Part shown: piece after piece, positions 5,689 to 7,096 of the stretch
Numbering within the stretch: the first letter of the stretch is position 1
Layout of the letters: each line of letters opens with the position of its first letter
Source: Cyclobacteriaceae bacterium
GTDB lineage: Bacteria; Bacteroidota; Bacteroidia; Cytophagales; Cyclobacteriaceae
Length of the DNA stretch: 7,096 bases
Reading direction: 5' to 3'
NCBI GenBank assembly: GCA_028279155.1
Contig: JANQST010000547.1
Location: 1 to 7,096 of the forward strand
Translations under genes and position numbers: made by a program
The notes under the pieces: model-generated
The model's input: only the letters and a program-made list of their open reading frames with translations
What the model was told of the DNA's origin: nothing
Database searches by the model: none

Positions 5689-6325
5689 TCTTAATGACAT
5701 AGCATTGAGTACACTTAGGTGGTCTATCGGTCTTTCAGTTGGCTGTCTTGCGGGGCTCATATTTGCATTAGTATCCAATTATATTTTTTTGAAGAAACCC
5801 TCAAGAATTTTAAATGATTATCTGCGTGCAATTCCTATAATTGGTTTAGTTCCAGTAATTCAAATGAACATTGGAATAAACGAATACGGTAAAATTGGTT
5901 TAATTGCATGGGCAGTGTTATTCCCAGTATGGATTACAGTAAGAAATTCATTAAATGTTGAATTCGAAAACTGTGAGCTCATGTTAAGGAGTTCAAAAAA
6001 ATCTTCTTATCAATTTTTTTCATTTTATACTTTACCAAAAATTTTTAGTGGTTTCCTTAAAGGCGTAGAACTTGCAATTGGAATTGCCTGGTTAGCAGTT
6101 GTCGCAGCTGAATGGGTAGGAACATATACAAAGGGTTTTTGGGCCGGTGGGCTAGGGTACAAACTAATATTAGGATATGAAATCAACAACTGGAATATGG
6201 TTCATATGAATCTGCTGACATTTGGGTTACTAGGTTTTGTATCAGCATATTCATGGAGATTTCTTGTTAAGGCCCTATTTATAGGGAGAGGAACTTTTAA
6301 TCCAATACTTAAAAGTGGCGAGTAG
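5678..6325 (+). CDS. ABC transporter permease, SsuC/TauC/ThiX-like
   Basis: This 215-residue inner-membrane protein is the channel-forming subunit of the importer. Hydrophobic segments lie near residues 14-36, 50-68, 72-88, 125-148 and 175-198. RAIPIIGLVPV (50-60) is the family's conserved R-x-I-P-x-x-x-L-x-P motif. The cytoplasmic EAA-type coupling loop runs from CELMLRSSKKSS to TLPKIFSGFLKGVELAIGIAW (99-138), followed by VVAAEWVG (141-148). These are typical of the sulfonate/taurine/HMP-precursor permease group. The loop is degenerate: ELMLRSS stands where E-A-A-x-x-L-G is usual. The protein is about 35-50 residues shorter than typical relatives, mainly at the N terminus, so it may have one fewer transmembrane helix. 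The upstream unknown membrane protein might compensate, but that is inference. It overlaps the preceding gene by 11 bp and the ATPase gene by 11 bp. Confidence 0.88.
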   Translation: MEVDLNDIALSTLRWSIGLSVGCLAGLIFALVSNYIFLKKPSRILNDYLRAIPIIGLVPVIQMNIGINEYGKIGLIAWAVLFPVWITVRNSLNVEFENCELMLRSSKKSSYQFFSFYTLPKIFSGFLKGVELAIGIAWLAVVAAEWVGTYTKGFWAGGLGYKLILGYEINNWNMVHMNLLTFGLLGFVSAYSWRFLVKALFIGRGTFNPILKSGE

Positions 6326-7046
6326 TAAATTAATTGATATCAAATTGCTAAATCTCTCAGTTAATGATTTGGAATTGACTTATAACTTAAGTCTTTGCTT
6401 AAAGAAAGGTGAGAGAATAGGAATAACTGGTCCATCTGGTTGTGGTAAGTCTACTTTAGTTAAGTCTATTTTAAGTGAAAGTGCTGGAAGTAATTCAACA
6501 TATGAAAAATTCAAGATTGACCCCAAGATCAAATTTTCATACATCCCACAATCAAGTGGATTACTGCCATGGTTTTCTTTACGAAAAAATTTCGAACTCT
6601 TCAATTGTGGCTTCAAATATGAAGATTTAATAAGTGAATTTAAATTGGGAGCAGTTCTAAATTCCTTCCCATCCCAGCTTTCTGGTGGTGAATATCAAAG
6701 AGCAACTGTTGCCTTATCAATAGTCAACAAACCTGATGTTGTTATTGCTGATGAACCATTGACAGAGCTTGACATTGCAAACAAGTGGAGAATTCTACAT
6801 TATTGGAGCACTTTGATACACAAGTATACTTCGTCTCTGCTACTGGTTTCACATGACTTAGAAACCCTGATTTACCTATGCGATCGTATCCTAATTCTTT
6901 CAGATAAACCTTCAACTATAATTAAGGAAATTGATGTGAGAACAAAGCAGGTCCGATCAATTGATTTCATCCTTTCAGATGAGTTTTTACGAACGAAAAA
7001 GGCAATTTTGGAAAGCACCAATGGAAAAACTGATCACATCATCTGA
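6315..7046 (+). CDS. ABC transporter ATP-binding protein, SsuB/TauB/ThiZ-like
   Basis: This 243-residue cytoplasmic ATPase powers the importer. All nucleotide-binding motifs are present in order: Walker A GPSGCGKST (39-47), Q-loop SYIPQSSGLLPW (76-86, Q79), signature LSGGEYQRA (122-130), Walker B VVIADEPLTELD (142-153, catalytic E147) and switch histidine in LLVSHD (176-181, H180). The LLPW after the Q-loop is characteristic of the nitrate/sulfonate/taurine ATPase group. The D-loop reads ELD where GALD is usual in that group. The start is GTG at 6315, overlapping the permease stop by 11 bp; no upstream or nearby ATG offers a better one and the protein aligns naturally from LIDIKLLNLSV. The nearest purine-rich site (AGGGAGAGG, about 20 bases upstream) is too far to be a good Shine-Dalgarno, so translation is probably coupled to the permease. 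The protein looks fully functional. Confidence 0.93.
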   Translation: MASSKLIDIKLLNLSVNDLELTYNLSLCLKKGERIGITGPSGCGKSTLVKSILSESAGSNSTYEKFKIDPKIKFSYIPQSSGLLPWFSLRKNFELFNCGFKYEDLISEFKLGAVLNSFPSQLSGGEYQRATVALSIVNKPDVVIADEPLTELDIANKWRILHYWSTLIHKYTSSLLLVSHDLETLIYLCDRILILSDKPSTIIKEIDVRTKQVRSIDFILSDEFLRTKKAILESTNGKTDHII

Positions 7047-7058
7047 ACTCAGATTCAA

Positions 7059-7096
7059 ATGTATATGAAATTAATGGGTAGGTCTACTAATAAACG
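7059..7096 (+). CDS. Possible start of a sixth operon gene (truncated by window edge)
   Basis: Twelve bases after the ATPase stop an ATG opens a frame that stays open to the window edge, reading MYMKLMGRSTNKR at most; an alternative start is the second Met at 7065. The spacing fits the operon, where genes overlap or nearly touch, and I see no terminator between them. Twelve codons are too few to identify a product or even to be sure that it is a gene. Confidence 0.3.
   Translation, partial: MYMKLMGRSTNK

Noticed and set aside
1..7096. CRISPR arrays, tRNA or rRNA genes, insertion sequences, phage genes
   Set aside because: No regularly spaced repeats, no tRNA-like cloverleaf, no transposase or integrase frame and no terminal repeats were seen.

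Overview
The window suggests a member of the Bacteroidota, probably a marine Cytophagales/Flammeovirgaceae-like bacterium. It is AT-rich and most starts lack a strong Shine-Dalgarno. It encodes a secreted protein whose mature start resembles beta-helix surface proteins, a small beta-barrel-like protein ending in an aromatic residue, and a GNAT-YoaP acetyltransferase. This assignment is inference from protein style; no rRNA or other phylogenetic marker is present.

Left half (1-2516), all on the minus strand: the 5' end of a secreted protein cut by the window edge (1-118); a small exported protein, probably an outer-membrane beta-barrel (243-788); a GNAT acetyltransferase with a C-terminal YoaP-type thioredoxin-like domain (887-1651); a 309-bp gap with several inverted repeats (1652-1960); and an exported pyridoxamine-5'-phosphate-oxidase-like protein broken by a one-base frameshift (1961-2516). 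These look like ordinary, loosely linked accessory genes.

Right half (2811-7046), all on the plus strand: a tight operon of five genes that overlap by 11-14 bases or are separated by 3 bases. In order: an NMT1/SsuA/ThiY-like substrate-binding lipoprotein, a ThiH-family radical SAM enzyme, a multi-pass membrane protein I do not recognise, a short SsuC-type ABC permease and an ABC ATPase. A sixth gene may begin at 7059 and run off the edge. The 294-bp divergent intergenic region (2517-2810) carries three copies of TAAGTGA in alternating orientation, so the middle copy can pair with either outer copy.

The operon is the notable part. An importer of the thiamine-precursor/sulfonate/taurine class is locked together with an enzyme related to 2-iminoacetate synthase (tyrosine lyase), while none of the usual partners (thiC, thiG, thiS, thiE) is in view, and with an unassigned membrane protein between the enzyme and the permease. 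The simplest model is that the binding protein captures a small organic compound, the permease, ATPase and perhaps the extra membrane protein import it, and the radical SAM enzyme modifies it or makes a partner fragment for it. The substrate cannot be read from the sequence. A vitamin-precursor or aromatic/amino-acid-derived salvage route is plausible but unproven.
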